In this document: piece after piece, positions 19,193-28,680 of the stretch | How the letters are laid out: each line of letters begins with the position of its first letter | How positions within the stretch are numbered: the stretch's first letter is position 1 | NCBI RefSeq assembly: GCF_003865135.1 | Contig: NZ_BHZC01000001.1 | Location: 6,324,001 to 6,388,000 of the forward strand | From: Streptomyces chrestomyceticus JCM 4735 | GTDB lineage: Bacteria; Actinomycetota; Actinomycetes; Streptomycetales; Streptomycetaceae | Reading direction: 5' to 3' | DNA: 64,000 nt | Translations under genes and position numbers: made by a program | The notes under the pieces: generated by a model | Databases searched by the model: none | What the model saw: only the letters and a program-made list of their open reading frames with translations | Told to the model about the DNA's origin: nothing

Positions 19193-20101
19193 CTACCTCT
19201 TGGCCCCTTGCACGCTGACATCGTCGCCGGGGGAGCGGCCGCCGGGCAGATCCAGAGTGCACTGTTCGGCGGCCGCGGCGGCGGCCCGCGCGCGCTTTCT
19301 GGCCAGCGGGGCGGCCAGGCCCGCCATCAGCGCGAAGACCGCGATGGCCAGCAGCACGATGCTCGCGCCGGGCGGCACGTCCACGTAGAAGGAGAAGACC
19401 GTACCGGAGAGGGTGACGACGACGCCGATGGCGACGGCCAGCGCGAGGGTCATCGCGAAGCCGCGGGTGGCCTGCTGCGCGGCGGCCACCGGCACCACCA
19501 GCAGCGCGCTGACCAGCAGCAGGCCGACGGCGCGCATCGCGACCGTGACGGTCAGCGCGGCGGTCACCGCGAGCAGCAGGTTCAGCCACCGCACGGGCAG
19601 GCCCATGACCCGCGCGAACTCCTCGTCCTGGCAGACGGCGAACAACTGCCGCCGCAGTCCGAGGGTGACGGCCATCACGAAGGCGGCCAGCAGGCAGGTG
19701 ACCGTGACGTCCTCGGCGGAGACGCTGGTGATCGAGCCGAAGAGGTAACTGGTGAGGTTGGCGGTGGAGCCGCCGGGCGCCAGGTTGACGATCAGCACGC
19801 CGCCGGCCATGCCGCCGTAGAAGAGCATCGCCAGCGCGATGTCCCCTCGGGTGCGGCCCTTGGAGCGCACCAGCTCCATGGCGATCGCGCCGAGCGCGGC
19901 GACCAGCACCGCCATCCACACGGGCGAGGTGCGCAGCAGGAAGCCCAGCGCGACGCCGGTCAGCGCGACATGGCCGATGCCGTCGCCCATGATCGCCTGG
20001 CGGCGCTGTACGAGGTAGATGCCGACGGCCGGCGCGGTGACGCCGACCAGGAGGGCGGCGAGCAGCGCGCGCTGCATGAAGGCGTAGTTCAGGAGGTCCA
20101 T
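19193..20101 (-). CDS. znuB: Zinc ABC transporter permease
   Basis: 302 residues from ATG 20101, 16 bp after znuC. ABC-3 family permease with about 8-9 hydrophobic segments, opening MDLLNYAFMQRALLAALLVG and containing RRQAIMGDGIGHVALTGVAL, the usual signature region. It forms the membrane channel for zinc with ZnuC and ZnuA. The zur gene follows with a 97-bp gap. Confidence 0.93.
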   Translation of the reverse strand: MDLLNYAFMQRALLAALLVGVTAPAVGIYLVQRRQAIMGDGIGHVALTGVALGFLLRTSPVWMAVLVAALGAIAMELVRSKGRTRGDIALAMLFYGGMAGGVLIVNLAPGGSTANLTSYLFGSITSVSAEDVTVTCLLAAFVMAVTLGLRRQLFAVCQDEEFARVMGLPVRWLNLLLAVTAALTVTVAMRAVGLLLVSALLVVPVAAAQQATRGFAMTLALAVAIGVVVTLSGTVFSFYVDVPPGASIVLLAIAVFALMAGLAAPLARKRARAAAAAAEQCTLDLPGGRSPGDDVSVQGAKR

Positions 20102-20117
20102 GTCAGGTCAGTCCGTC

Positions 20118-20891
20118 TCAGGTCAGCAGCCCGGTGCGGACCGGCTCGGCGGCCGGGCCCGCGTGCGGGTGGACGTGGTCGTGGCCGGGCAGGGCGTGCT
20201 GGCCCACGGCCTCCGGGGGCGGCCCGTCGTGCACCACACAGCCGTCGCGCAGCACCACCGCGCGGTCGATCAGCGGCTCCAGCGGGCCCAGCTCGTGCAG
20301 TACGAGCAGGACGGTGGCGCCCGCCGCGACCTGCCCCCGCAGCGTCTCGGCCAGCACCTCCTGGCTGGCCAGGTCGACCCCGGCCATCGGCTCGTCCATG
20401 ATCAGCAGTTCGGGGGAGCCGACCAGCGCGCGGGCGATCAGCACCCGCTGGTGCTGGCCGCCGGAGAGCGCCTCGACGCTGTCCTTGGCGCGGTCCGCCA
20501 TGCCCACCAGGTCCAGCGCCCGGTGGACGGCGTCCCGGTCGGCCCGTCCTGGCCACTTCAGCTTCGTACGGGAGAGCCGGCCGGAGGCGACGATCTCGCG
20601 GACGGTGGCGGGCACGCCGCCCGCCGCGGTGGTGCGCTGCGGGACGTACCCGATGCGCGCCCAGTCCCGGAACCGGCGCTGCGGGGTGCCGAACAGCTCC
20701 AGCTCGCCGCTGGACAGCGGCACCTGGCCGACCACCGCGCGGACGGCGGTGGACTTCCCGGAGCCGTTGGCGCCGAGCAGGGCCACCACCTCGCCGCGCC
20801 GTACGGTCAGGTCGACGCCGCGCAGGACGGGGCGTGCGCCGAGCGCCGCACCCGCCCCGCGCAGCGATATGACCGTGTCCTGGTCCTTCAT
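20118..20891 (-). CDS. znuC: Zinc ABC transporter ATP-binding protein
   Basis: 257 residues. Walker A LLGANGSGKST, signature LSGGQHQRVLIAR, Walker B LLIMDEPMAGVD, and the switch His in LVLHELGPLEP. It drives zinc uptake through ZnuB. A His-containing tail (GQHALPGHDHVHPHAG) is common in zinc ATPases. It is placed between znuA and znuB. Confidence 0.94.
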   Translation of the reverse strand: MKDQDTVISLRGAGAALGARPVLRGVDLTVRRGEVVALLGANGSGKSTAVRAVVGQVPLSSGELELFGTPQRRFRDWARIGYVPQRTTAAGGVPATVREIVASGRLSRTKLKWPGRADRDAVHRALDLVGMADRAKDSVEALSGGQHQRVLIARALVGSPELLIMDEPMAGVDLASQEVLAETLRGQVAAGATVLLVLHELGPLEPLIDRAVVLRDGCVVHDGPPPEAVGQHALPGHDHVHPHAGPAAEPVRTGLLT

Positions 20892-20961
20892 GGCCGCATC
20901 CTCCCGTCGTGCCGTACCTGCTGGTCGCGCCCGGTCGCCGGCCGCCGTGCCGTCCGCCCGC

Positions 20962-21960
20962 TCACTTGGCGCCGAGCGCCTTCTGCAGCGCCGCCAGGTT
21001 GGCCTCCATGACCTGGACGTAGTCCTTGCCCCGGGACTTCTCGGTGATCCCCTCGATGGGGTCGAGCACGTCGGTCTTCACGCCGAGGTCCTTGGCCAGG
21101 GTCTGCGCCAACGCCGGGCTGGTCAGCGTCTCGAAGAAGACCGTGTTGACGTGGTGGTCCTTCGCCAGCTTCTGCAGCTCCTTCATCCGGCTGCCGCTGA
21201 CGTCGCCCGACTCGGGGTCGATGCCGTTGATGGCTTCCTCGGTGAGGCCGTAGCGCTCGGCGAGGTAGCCGAAGGCGGCGTGGGTGGTGATGAAGGTGTC
21301 CGACTTCTTGTTCTTCAGTCCGTCCTGAAACTTCTTGTCCAGATCGGTCAGCTTCTTGACCAGGTCGTCGGTGTTACGGGCGTAGTCCGCCTTGTGCGCG
21401 GGGTCGGCGTCCGCGAAGGTCTTGCCCACTCCCTTGGCGACCTGGGCGAGCTTCACCGGGTCGAGCCAGATGTGCGGGTCGTTGCCGTCGCCCTCGTGAT
21501 CGTGGCCTTCGTGGCCCTCGTGCCCGTGCTCGTCGTGGCCGGTGCCGTTGTCGCCGGTGGTGTGGTCGTGGCCGTCGACCTCCGAGCCGTGCTTCTTCAG
21601 CTTGGTCAGGGACGCCGCGTCGACGGTGTGCTTCACGCCGGACTGCTGGACGGCCTTGTCGACGGCGGGCTGCACGCCCTTGAGGTAGACGATCGCGTCG
21701 GACTCGCCGAGTTCGGCGGTCTGGCGGGGGCTGAGCTCCAGGTCGTGCGGCTCGGTGCCCGGCTTGGTCAGGTCGGTGACCTGGACGTGGTCCTTGCCGA
21801 TCTCCTGGGCGAGGAACTCCATCGGGTAGAACGACGCCGTCACGTTCAGCTTGCCGTCGGCCTTGCCTCCGCCCGAGCCGGAGCAGGCGGAGAGGGTGAG
21901 CACGCCGAGTACGGAGGCTCCGGCCAGGACGGCGGTGGGTATGTGACGTCGTACGTTCAT
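20962..21960 (-). CDS. znuA: Zinc-binding lipoprotein ZnuA
   Basis: 332 residues from ATG 21960; in-frame ATGs at 21969 and 21978 overlap the Zur box and are less likely. A lipoprotein signal ends at LTLSAC. Cluster A-1 solute-binding protein: the first metal site is in FYPMEFLAQEIG and PHDLELSPRQ, and a His/Asp-rich loop (DEHGHEGHEGHDHEGDG) precedes DPHIWLDP. It captures zinc outside the membrane and delivers it to ZnuB. No good ribosome site precedes the start, fitting a leaderless transcript. Confidence 0.94.
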   Translation of the reverse strand: MNVRRHIPTAVLAGASVLGVLTLSACSGSGGGKADGKLNVTASFYPMEFLAQEIGKDHVQVTDLTKPGTEPHDLELSPRQTAELGESDAIVYLKGVQPAVDKAVQQSGVKHTVDAASLTKLKKHGSEVDGHDHTTGDNGTGHDEHGHEGHEGHDHEGDGNDPHIWLDPVKLAQVAKGVGKTFADADPAHKADYARNTDDLVKKLTDLDKKFQDGLKNKKSDTFITTHAAFGYLAERYGLTEEAINGIDPESGDVSGSRMKELQKLAKDHHVNTVFFETLTSPALAQTLAKDLGVKTDVLDPIEGITEKSRGKDYVQVMEANLAALQKALGAK

Positions 21961-21998
21961 GACACTCATTTTCAACAAAAGTGGAAACGATTGTCAAC
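21960..21998 (-). promoter_or_regulatory. Two Zur boxes over the znuA promoter
   Basis: TGACACTCATTTTCA (21960-21974) and TGGAAACGATTGTCA (21982-21996) both fit the 15-bp Streptomyces Zur pattern (close to TGAAAATGATTTTCA). Their centres are 22 bp apart, two helix turns. On the minus strand TTGACA (21998-21993) serves as a -35, and the first box covers the -10 and the start codon. Zn-Zur would therefore block the promoter. Confidence 0.8.
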
Positions 21999-22159
21999 AA
22001 CGGCCTCCGGGGAGGGCTGCCGGGGAACCGATTTGATCCGGGGGGCAGGGCCGCCGGTAACCTGAGTCATTCGCCCGCCCGCCTCCCGGCCATCACCCCC
22101 ACGGAGGCAGCAGGGCGCCGCTCCTATTAATCGTTCGTCGTCGCAATGAAGAGAGCACC

Positions 22160-23542
<1,383 letters not shown>

Positions 23543-23560
23543 CGCCAGTCGGTTCTCAGC

Positions 23561-23599
23561 GCATCGGCCGGGCCGGGGAATCCCCGGCCCGGCCGATGC
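23561..23599 (+). terminator. glyS terminator
   Basis: A near-perfect 39-base palindrome, 19 bases on each side of one central A, begins 18 bp after the glyS stop. The inner GGGGAATCCCC forms the tip. It should work in both directions and also protect the leftward gene at 23652-24059. Confidence 0.8.
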
Positions 23600-23621
23600 G
23601 TGTGCGCCTGGGCCGGGACAA

Positions 23622-23645
23622 TCAAGCCCGGCCGGCGTTTGAGGC
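23622..23645. repeat. Streptomyces intergenic palindromic repeat
   Basis: The stretch AAGCCCGGCCGGCGTTTGAG with flanking bases resembles the short 'CAAGCCCGTCCGGCGTTTGAGG' type element scattered in Streptomyces intergenic regions (recalled from general familiarity, not from a search). Arms TCAAG and TTTGAG flank a GC core. No second copy was noticed in the window. Confidence 0.5.
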
Positions 23646-23651
23646 CGTCTT

Positions 23652-24059
23652 TCACCGGACCGCCCGCGCGGCGAGTACCCCGCACAGCGCTGCCAGCGGC
23701 AGCTCCGCGCCGACCGCCATGGCTATGGCGCCCAGTAACTCGCTGCCCGGCCCGGCCGTCGCCACGTCGACGTACGCGTCGGCGACGAGCAGCACCGCTG
23801 CCGCCGCCGCGGCGGCGCGGTGGCCGGACCGCCCGTTCATCAGCCGGGTACCGGCGACCAGCAGGCACGCCGCCTCGGCCGCGTCCAGCGCCACCCAGGC
23901 CGCCGCCTCCGAGGGCGGCAGGGTTCCCGCGAGGTAGCCCATCCACGGCAGCAGGGCGAGTCCGGCGCCGGTCAGGACGCGACCCGCCCAGGTGCGACGG
24001 CTCGTCGTCAGGGTGAACGGGCGTGCTGCGCAAGGGGCGTTGAAGGCGATGAGTGCCAT
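23652..24059 (-). CDS. Small membrane protein of unknown function
   Basis: 135 residues, ATG 24059. Three or four hydrophobic segments are visible (RVLTGAGLALLPWMGYLAG; WVALDAAEAACLLVAGTRL; AAAAAAAVLLVADAYVDVA; LLGAIAMAVGAELPLAALCG). No domain is recognised. It runs divergently from the two-component pair at 24237, so it could be a target or sensor partner of that system. Confidence 0.6.
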   Translation of the reverse strand: MALIAFNAPCAARPFTLTTSRRTWAGRVLTGAGLALLPWMGYLAGTLPPSEAAAWVALDAAEAACLLVAGTRLMNGRSGHRAAAAAAAVLLVADAYVDVATAGPGSELLGAIAMAVGAELPLAALCGVLAARAVR

Positions 24060-24236
24060 GGGTGTGCCTCTTCCGGGCCGGGTCGGCCCGGCTTTCGGGC
24101 TCGTGATCCACTCTTCCGGCGAGGGCGGTCGCGGTCAGTAACACCGGTGTCCGACTTGGGGTGGCACTAGTTGCACCCCGGGAACGGGCAGTGGCTTCAT
24201 GGCTCGCCTGACAGGCCGCCGCATACCGTTCTGCTC

Positions 24237-25448
24237 ATGACCATCCCGCCGCGGCTGCGCCGTGTTCTCGTACGGCTGCGCCGCGACCTCCTCTTCATCG
24301 GCGCCGGGGTGCCGCTGCACGGCATACCGCCCCTGTTGTGCATCTGGGCGTGCCTGCACATCGCCGACATCCTCGGGCCGGGGACCACCTGGGGAACCCT
24401 GGGGCTGCTGATCCCGGTGACGCTGCTCGTCATCTCCGCCTACGGCCTGACCGAGGCCCAGCGGTGGCGCTTCCGGACGCTGTGCGGCGTCGACCTGCCA
24501 AGGTTGCGCTTGCGTGAGGGGAAGCGGCAGTGGGGCTACAACTGCCTGATCGGTCCGCTCCTCGGGTTTCTCGAACTCGCCGTGCTGGCGGTGCTGGTGA
24601 CGGCCCTGACGGCGGCGACGAGCCTGCTGTGGGTCGGGGCGCTCGCGTGGGACCTGCGGGCCGAACACATCGGATACTGGACGTGGGCGGGATACGCCAC
24701 CGTCGCGGGCCTGCTCGTACTGGCCGCCGTACCCGCCCTGGCCGGCGCTCTCGTACGGCTGGAGAACGTGGTCGGCCGGGCAGTGCTGTACGTCAGCCGC
24801 TCCGAGGAACTGGAGCGGCGCGTCGAGGACCTGACCGAGAGCCGGGCCGGTGCGGTCGACGCCGCCGACGCCGAGCGGCGCCGTATCGAACGGGACCTGC
24901 ACGACGGCGCGCAGCAGCGGCTGGTCGCGCTCGCGCTGAACCTGGGGCTCGCCAAGGCCACACTCAAGGATCTGCCGCCCGAGGCACGGCAGGTCATCGA
25001 GGAGGCGCACCGGGACGCCAAGGAAGCCATCGAGGAACTGAACAGCCTGGTCCGCGGGCTGCACCCGGCCGTGCTGGACGAACTCGGCCTGGACGCCGCC
25101 CTGTCGGGCCTCGCGGCCCGGGCGCCGCTGCCCGTACGGCTGTGGACGGACCTGCCCGGCCGGGCCGCCCCCGCCGTCGAGGCGGTCGCCTACTTCGTCG
25201 TCTCCGAGGCCCTCAACAACGTGGCCAAGCACGCCGAGGCGACCCGGGCCGAGGTGGACGTGACCCGCCTCGGGGAGATACTGCGGGTGGTCGTCGCCGA
25301 CGACGGGGTGGGCGGTGCCGATCCGGCCCGGGGGAGCGGTCTGAAGGGGCTCGCCCAGCGCGTGCGCTCCGTGGACGGGGCGTTCCGGATGAGCAGCCCC
25401 GTCGGGGGCCCGACCACCATGACCGTGGAGTTGCCGTGCATGACCTGA
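24237..25448 (+). CDS. Sensor histidine kinase (NarL-type, HisKA_3)
   Basis: 403 residues from ATG 24237. The first ~200 residues hold about four transmembrane segments with little outside the membrane, so it may sense an envelope signal. The dimer/phosphoacceptor helix has the His in RRIERDLHDGAQQRLVALAL. The ATPase domain shows the N box SEALNNVAKHAEA and G boxes VADDGVGGADPARGSGLKGL. It overlaps its response regulator by 13 bp, so the two form an operon. Confidence 0.93.
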   Translation: MTIPPRLRRVLVRLRRDLLFIGAGVPLHGIPPLLCIWACLHIADILGPGTTWGTLGLLIPVTLLVISAYGLTEAQRWRFRTLCGVDLPRLRLREGKRQWGYNCLIGPLLGFLELAVLAVLVTALTAATSLLWVGALAWDLRAEHIGYWTWAGYATVAGLLVLAAVPALAGALVRLENVVGRAVLYVSRSEELERRVEDLTESRAGAVDAADAERRRIERDLHDGAQQRLVALALNLGLAKATLKDLPPEARQVIEEAHRDAKEAIEELNSLVRGLHPAVLDELGLDAALSGLAARAPLPVRLWTDLPGRAAPAVEAVAYFVVSEALNNVAKHAEATRAEVDVTRLGEILRVVVADDGVGGADPARGSGLKGLAQRVRSVDGAFRMSSPVGGPTTMTVELPCMT

Positions 25449-26101
25449 CGCCCGCCGTACGCCGCGCCGTGATCGCCGAGGACTCCGTCCTGCTGCGGGT
25501 CGGGCTGGTGAAGGTGCTGGAGACGGCCGGGTTCGAGGTGGCCGCCGAGGCCGGTGACGCGCAGGCGCTGCTGGCGGCGGTGGAGGGGCACCGTCCTGAC
25601 CTCGCGGTGGTGGACGTACGGATGCCGCCGGGCTTCACGGACGAGGGGGTGCGCGCGGCGCTGGAGATCAGGGAGCGGTGGCCGGACACCGCCGTACTGA
25701 TGCTGTCGCAGTACGTGGAGGAGCGGTACGCCGCCCACCTGCTCGCCTCGAACACCAGCGGTATCGGCTATCTGCTCAAGCAGCGGGTCGCGGACGTCGA
25801 GGAGTTCATCGAGGCGCTGCGCCGGGTCGCCGACGGCGGGACCGCGCTGGACCCGCAGGTCGTGGCGCAACTGCTGGTACGGCGCCGCAGCGACCCGCTG
25901 GAGCGGCTGACCGAACGCGAACGGGAGGTCCTGGCGCTGATGGCCGAGGGCCGTTCGAACGCGGGCATCGCGGGAGCACTCGTGGTGAGCGAGTCGGCGG
26001 TCGCCAAGCACATCAACAACATCCTGGCGAAGCTGGACCTGCCGAGGGCCGACGCGGATCATCGGCGGGTGCTGGCGGTGTTGCGGTTCCTGGGGGTGTG
26101 A
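25436..26101 (+). CDS. LuxR-type response regulator
   Basis: 221 residues from GTG 25436, inside the end of the kinase gene. Receiver domain: acidic pair in RAVIAEDSVLL, phosphoacceptor Asp in LAVVDVRMPP, conserved Lys in YLLKQRV. The C-terminal LuxR helix-turn-helix reads LTEREREVLALMAEGRSNAG and SESAVAKHINNILAKLDL. It should bind DNA as a dimer once phosphorylated by the adjacent kinase. The 3' end overlaps the convergent Uma2 gene by 43 bp. Confidence 0.93.
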   Translation: MHDLTPAVRRAVIAEDSVLLRVGLVKVLETAGFEVAAEAGDAQALLAAVEGHRPDLAVVDVRMPPGFTDEGVRAALEIRERWPDTAVLMLSQYVEERYAAHLLASNTSGIGYLLKQRVADVEEFIEALRRVADGGTALDPQVVAQLLVRRRSDPLERLTEREREVLALMAEGRSNAGIAGALVVSESAVAKHINNILAKLDLPRADADHRRVLAVLRFLGV

Positions 26102-26694
26102 GGGGAGCGGCGCCGTCGGCGCCCGGGCTCACGGGCGAACAGCGCCGGTACCCGCAGCTCCTTGCCGAAGGCGGCCGACTCCCGCGCGGTGTAGCCGTCC
26201 TCACCGGGCTCCCAGAACACGGTGGTCCGCTGCTCCTCCATGTCGACCAGCAGATACACCGGAACGCCGGCCTTCCCGTACGTCGCGAGCTTGTCCCCGT
26301 AGTCGTGGTGACGCGTCACCGGACAGGTCAGTTCGACGGCCAGCGAAAGATTCTGGCCGTCGAGGTGGTACTCGTCCGTGTCGAACGCGCTGTCGGCGAC
26401 GGCGTACATCTCCGGTTGCAGGGCGCGCTCCTGCGCCGGGAAGGTGAAGAGGAAGGGGGCGCCCATGAGGACGTGACCGTCCGGAGTGAGCGGCGACAAC
26501 TGCGATTCGATCGCCAGCATCGTGAGCGTGTAGTAGGGCGGCGGCCACGGCGACAGGACGATGCTGTCCGCGACGATCTCCGCCCGGTGGCCGGCGGGTA
26601 CGTCGATGCTCAGGAGGTCACCGAGCACGCGCGGGAACCAGGCCGGGTCGTGCGGAACGCGTTCGGTCGTCTGCCGTTCGAGCATCAGTGTCAT
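26059..26694 (-). CDS. Uma2-family (DUF820) putative endonuclease
   Basis: 211 residues from ATG 26694 behind GGGGAAGG. The core fits the Uma2/DUF820 family with a restriction-endonuclease-like fold: PAGHRAEIVADSIVLSPWP, later LQPEMYAVADSAFD, then SLAVELTCPVTRHHDYGDK and YLLVDMEEQRTTVF. In this family the acidic residues and the Glu-x-Asp/Lys pattern are thought to bind metal; biological roles are unknown and streptomycetes carry many copies. The last ~25 residues are Arg-rich (GRRRRRSPHTPR) and are encoded opposite the end of the response regulator. Confidence 0.8.
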   Translation of the reverse strand: MTLMLERQTTERVPHDPAWFPRVLGDLLSIDVPAGHRAEIVADSIVLSPWPPPYYTLTMLAIESQLSPLTPDGHVLMGAPFLFTFPAQERALQPEMYAVADSAFDTDEYHLDGQNLSLAVELTCPVTRHHDYGDKLATYGKAGVPVYLLVDMEEQRTTVFWEPGEDGYTARESAAFGKELRVPALFAREPGRRRRRSPHTPRNRNTASTRR

Positions 26695-26769
26695 GACGCA
26701 CCTTCCCCCGTTGAGTGATCAGGCTGATACTCAGCGTAGGGGGTGCCACTGACAACGCCGGCCGGTCCG

Positions 26770-27354
26770 TCAGCTCCGCAGCCCCCGCAACACCAACTCC
26801 ACCACCGCCCCCAGCGCCTCCTCGATCCCCGGCCGCGACCACTCCGCCGCGTAGCACGGGTCGTGGAAGCGGCCGGTCGCGTCGAAGACCGCGCGGGCCA
26901 GGGTCGCCGAGTCGCCCGGCGCGAAAGCGCCCTGTTCGATGCCGTCGAGGATGATCGCGGCCAGTTGGCCGGTCAGGTCGGCGACGTGCTGTTCCACGAC
27001 GCCGCCGCTCTCGCCGACCAGCGTCATGTAGGTCGCGAACAGTTCGGGGTCGTCGCCCGCCTTGTGCTGCTTCGCGGTGAACAGCTCGCGCACCCAGCGG
27101 CTCAGCCGCTCCGGCGCCGGGCCGTCCTCGGCGACGACGGCCTGCAGCCGCGTACTCGTACGGTCCAGCCAGCGCTGCGTGACCGCCTCGCGCAGCGCCG
27201 TCTTCGTGCGGAAGTGCCGGTACACGCTGCCGTGGCTGACGCCCAGCGCGCGCGCCACGTCGACGACGGTGGCCTTGGCCGGGCCGTAGCGGCGCAGCAC
27301 GTCCTCGGTCACTTCGAGGATGCGTTCGGGTGTCAGGGTCTCGGCTGGTGGCAT
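26770..27354 (-). CDS. TetR-family regulator
   Basis: 194 residues from ATG 27354. The N-terminal helix-turn-helix reads KATVVDVARALGVSHGSVYR followed by HFRTKTALREAVTQRWL. The rest is a helical ligand/dimer domain (WVRELFTAKQHKAGDDPELF). It lies 113 bp downstream of an aldo/keto reductase gene on the same strand. A perfect 8-bp-arm palindrome in front of that reductase is a likely operator, so the regulator may control itself and the reductase. Confidence 0.88.
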   Translation of the reverse strand: MPPAETLTPERILEVTEDVLRRYGPAKATVVDVARALGVSHGSVYRHFRTKTALREAVTQRWLDRTSTRLQAVVAEDGPAPERLSRWVRELFTAKQHKAGDDPELFATYMTLVGESGGVVEQHVADLTGQLAAIILDGIEQGAFAPGDSATLARAVFDATGRFHDPCYAAEWSRPGIEEALGAVVELVLRGLRS

Positions 27355-27467
27355 GGCGGGCGTACGGGCCTTTCAGGTCGGGGGCGCCGGGCGCGGCGTC
27401 CTGGTGCGGACGCGGAGGCGTCCTTCCACGGACCGTACCCGTACGCTCCCCGACTGTGCCCCTAAGG

Positions 27468-28475
27468 TCAGCGCTCGCTGTCCAGAAGGGCCATGTGCTC
27501 TTGCGGGTAGCGGTCGCCGGACGCGGAGCCCGCCGGGACGGCGCGCTCGATGGCCGCGAGGTCGCCGGCGTCCAGTGTGACGTCCAGCGCGCCCAGCGCC
27601 TCCGTCAGCCGGTCCCGGCGGCGCGCGCCGATCAGCGGCACGATGTCCTCGCCCTGGGCGAGGACCCAGGCGATGGCGATCTGGGCGACCGTGACGCCCT
27701 TCTGCCCGGCGATCGCGCGCAGCGCGTCGGTCAGGTCGAGGTTGCGGTGCAGGTTCTCGCCCTGGAAGCGCGGGCTCGCCGCGCGGAAGTCGCCGGCGGC
27801 CAGCTTGCGGTCGCGCGCGAAGTGGTCGCTGAGCAGGCCGCGGGAGAGCACGCCGTACGCGGTGATGCCGATGCCCAGTTCGCGCGCGGTGGGCAGGATC
27901 TTCTCCTCGATGCCGCGGGAGATGATCGCGTACTCGATCTGGAGGTCGGAGATCGGGGCGACGGCGGCGGCCCGGCGCAGGGTGTCCGCGCCGGCCTCGG
28001 ACAGGCCGATGTGCCGTACGTGACCGGCCTCGACCAGCTCGGCGATGGCGCCGACCGTCTCCTCGACCGGTACGTCGGGGTCGACGCGGGCCAGCCGGTA
28101 GATATCGATGTGGTCGGTGCCCAGGCGCTGGAGCGAGTACGCGGCGAAGCTCTTCACCGCGGCGGGTCGGCCGTCGAAGCCGATGAACTCACCCTCGACG
28201 GTGCGCTGGGCGCCGAACTTGACGCTAATCAGCGCCTGTTCGCGACGGGCCGCGGGCGCGCTGCGCAGCGCCTCGTTGATCAGCAGCTCGTTGTGGCCCA
28301 TGCCGTAGAAGTCGCCGGTGTCCAGCAGGGTGACGCCGGCTTCGAGCGCCGCGTGGATGGTGGCGACGGACTCGGCGCGGTCGCCGGGGTCGCCGTACGC
28401 GGCGGACATGCCCATGCAGCCGAGGCCGAGGGCCGACGACTGCGGGCCTGTGGTGCCGAGGGGGCGGGTCTGCAC
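27468..28475 (-). CDS. Aldo/keto reductase
   Basis: 335 residues from GTG 28475 behind GAGGAG; an upstream in-frame start lies in a hairpin region and is rejected. It should reduce an aldehyde or ketone with NADPH. Catalytic Asp and Tyr are in LLDTGDFYGMGHNE, the Lys in ALISVKFG, and the His position reads DIYRLARVDP, where the usual His is replaced by Arg or shifted. The NADPH-binding end has PLIGARRRDRLTEALGAL. Similar to the YajO/AKR13-like group. Confidence 0.88.
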   Translation of the reverse strand: MQTRPLGTTGPQSSALGLGCMGMSAAYGDPGDRAESVATIHAALEAGVTLLDTGDFYGMGHNELLINEALRSAPAARREQALISVKFGAQRTVEGEFIGFDGRPAAVKSFAAYSLQRLGTDHIDIYRLARVDPDVPVEETVGAIAELVEAGHVRHIGLSEAGADTLRRAAAVAPISDLQIEYAIISRGIEEKILPTARELGIGITAYGVLSRGLLSDHFARDRKLAAGDFRAASPRFQGENLHRNLDLTDALRAIAGQKGVTVAQIAIAWVLAQGEDIVPLIGARRRDRLTEALGALDVTLDAGDLAAIERAVPAGSASGDRYPQEHMALLDSER

Positions 28476-28515
28476 GGGGTGCTCCTCAGGGGCGCGGGAG
28501 GGGGGTGGAGGGCCG

Positions 28516-28553
28516 GCCGCCACGCGTCGCGGGGGAACACGACGCGTGGCGGC
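28516..28553 (-). repeat. Inverted repeat in the aldo/keto reductase leader
   Basis: A perfect 14-bp stem (28516-28529 with 28540-28553) around a 10-base loop lies between the palindromic operator and the reductase start. It could end read-through from the MFS gene upstream or fold in the reductase mRNA leader. Confidence 0.5.
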
Positions 28554-28572
28554 GGCGCTCCTCAACCTTGGC

Positions 28573-28611
28573 ATGCGCGATGACAGATTTCAATATCTGT
28601 CATTCGCGCAT
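28573..28611. promoter_or_regulatory. Palindromic operator upstream of the reductase/TetR genes
   Basis: TGACAGAT-TTCAAT-ATCTGTCA (28581-28602) is a perfect inverted repeat with a 6-bp spacer, and the symmetry continues outwards into ATGCGCGA / TCGCGCAT with one extra base on one side. It is AT-rich in a GC-rich setting and lies about 100 bp before the reductase start. Size and symmetry fit a TetR-dimer site. Confidence 0.7.
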
Positions 28612-28680
28612 TCCAGGGTCGGCCTCGTCCGGCGCGCCGCGCCCCTACGGCGCCACCCGCCCCCTTCCGGTCCCCGCCCG

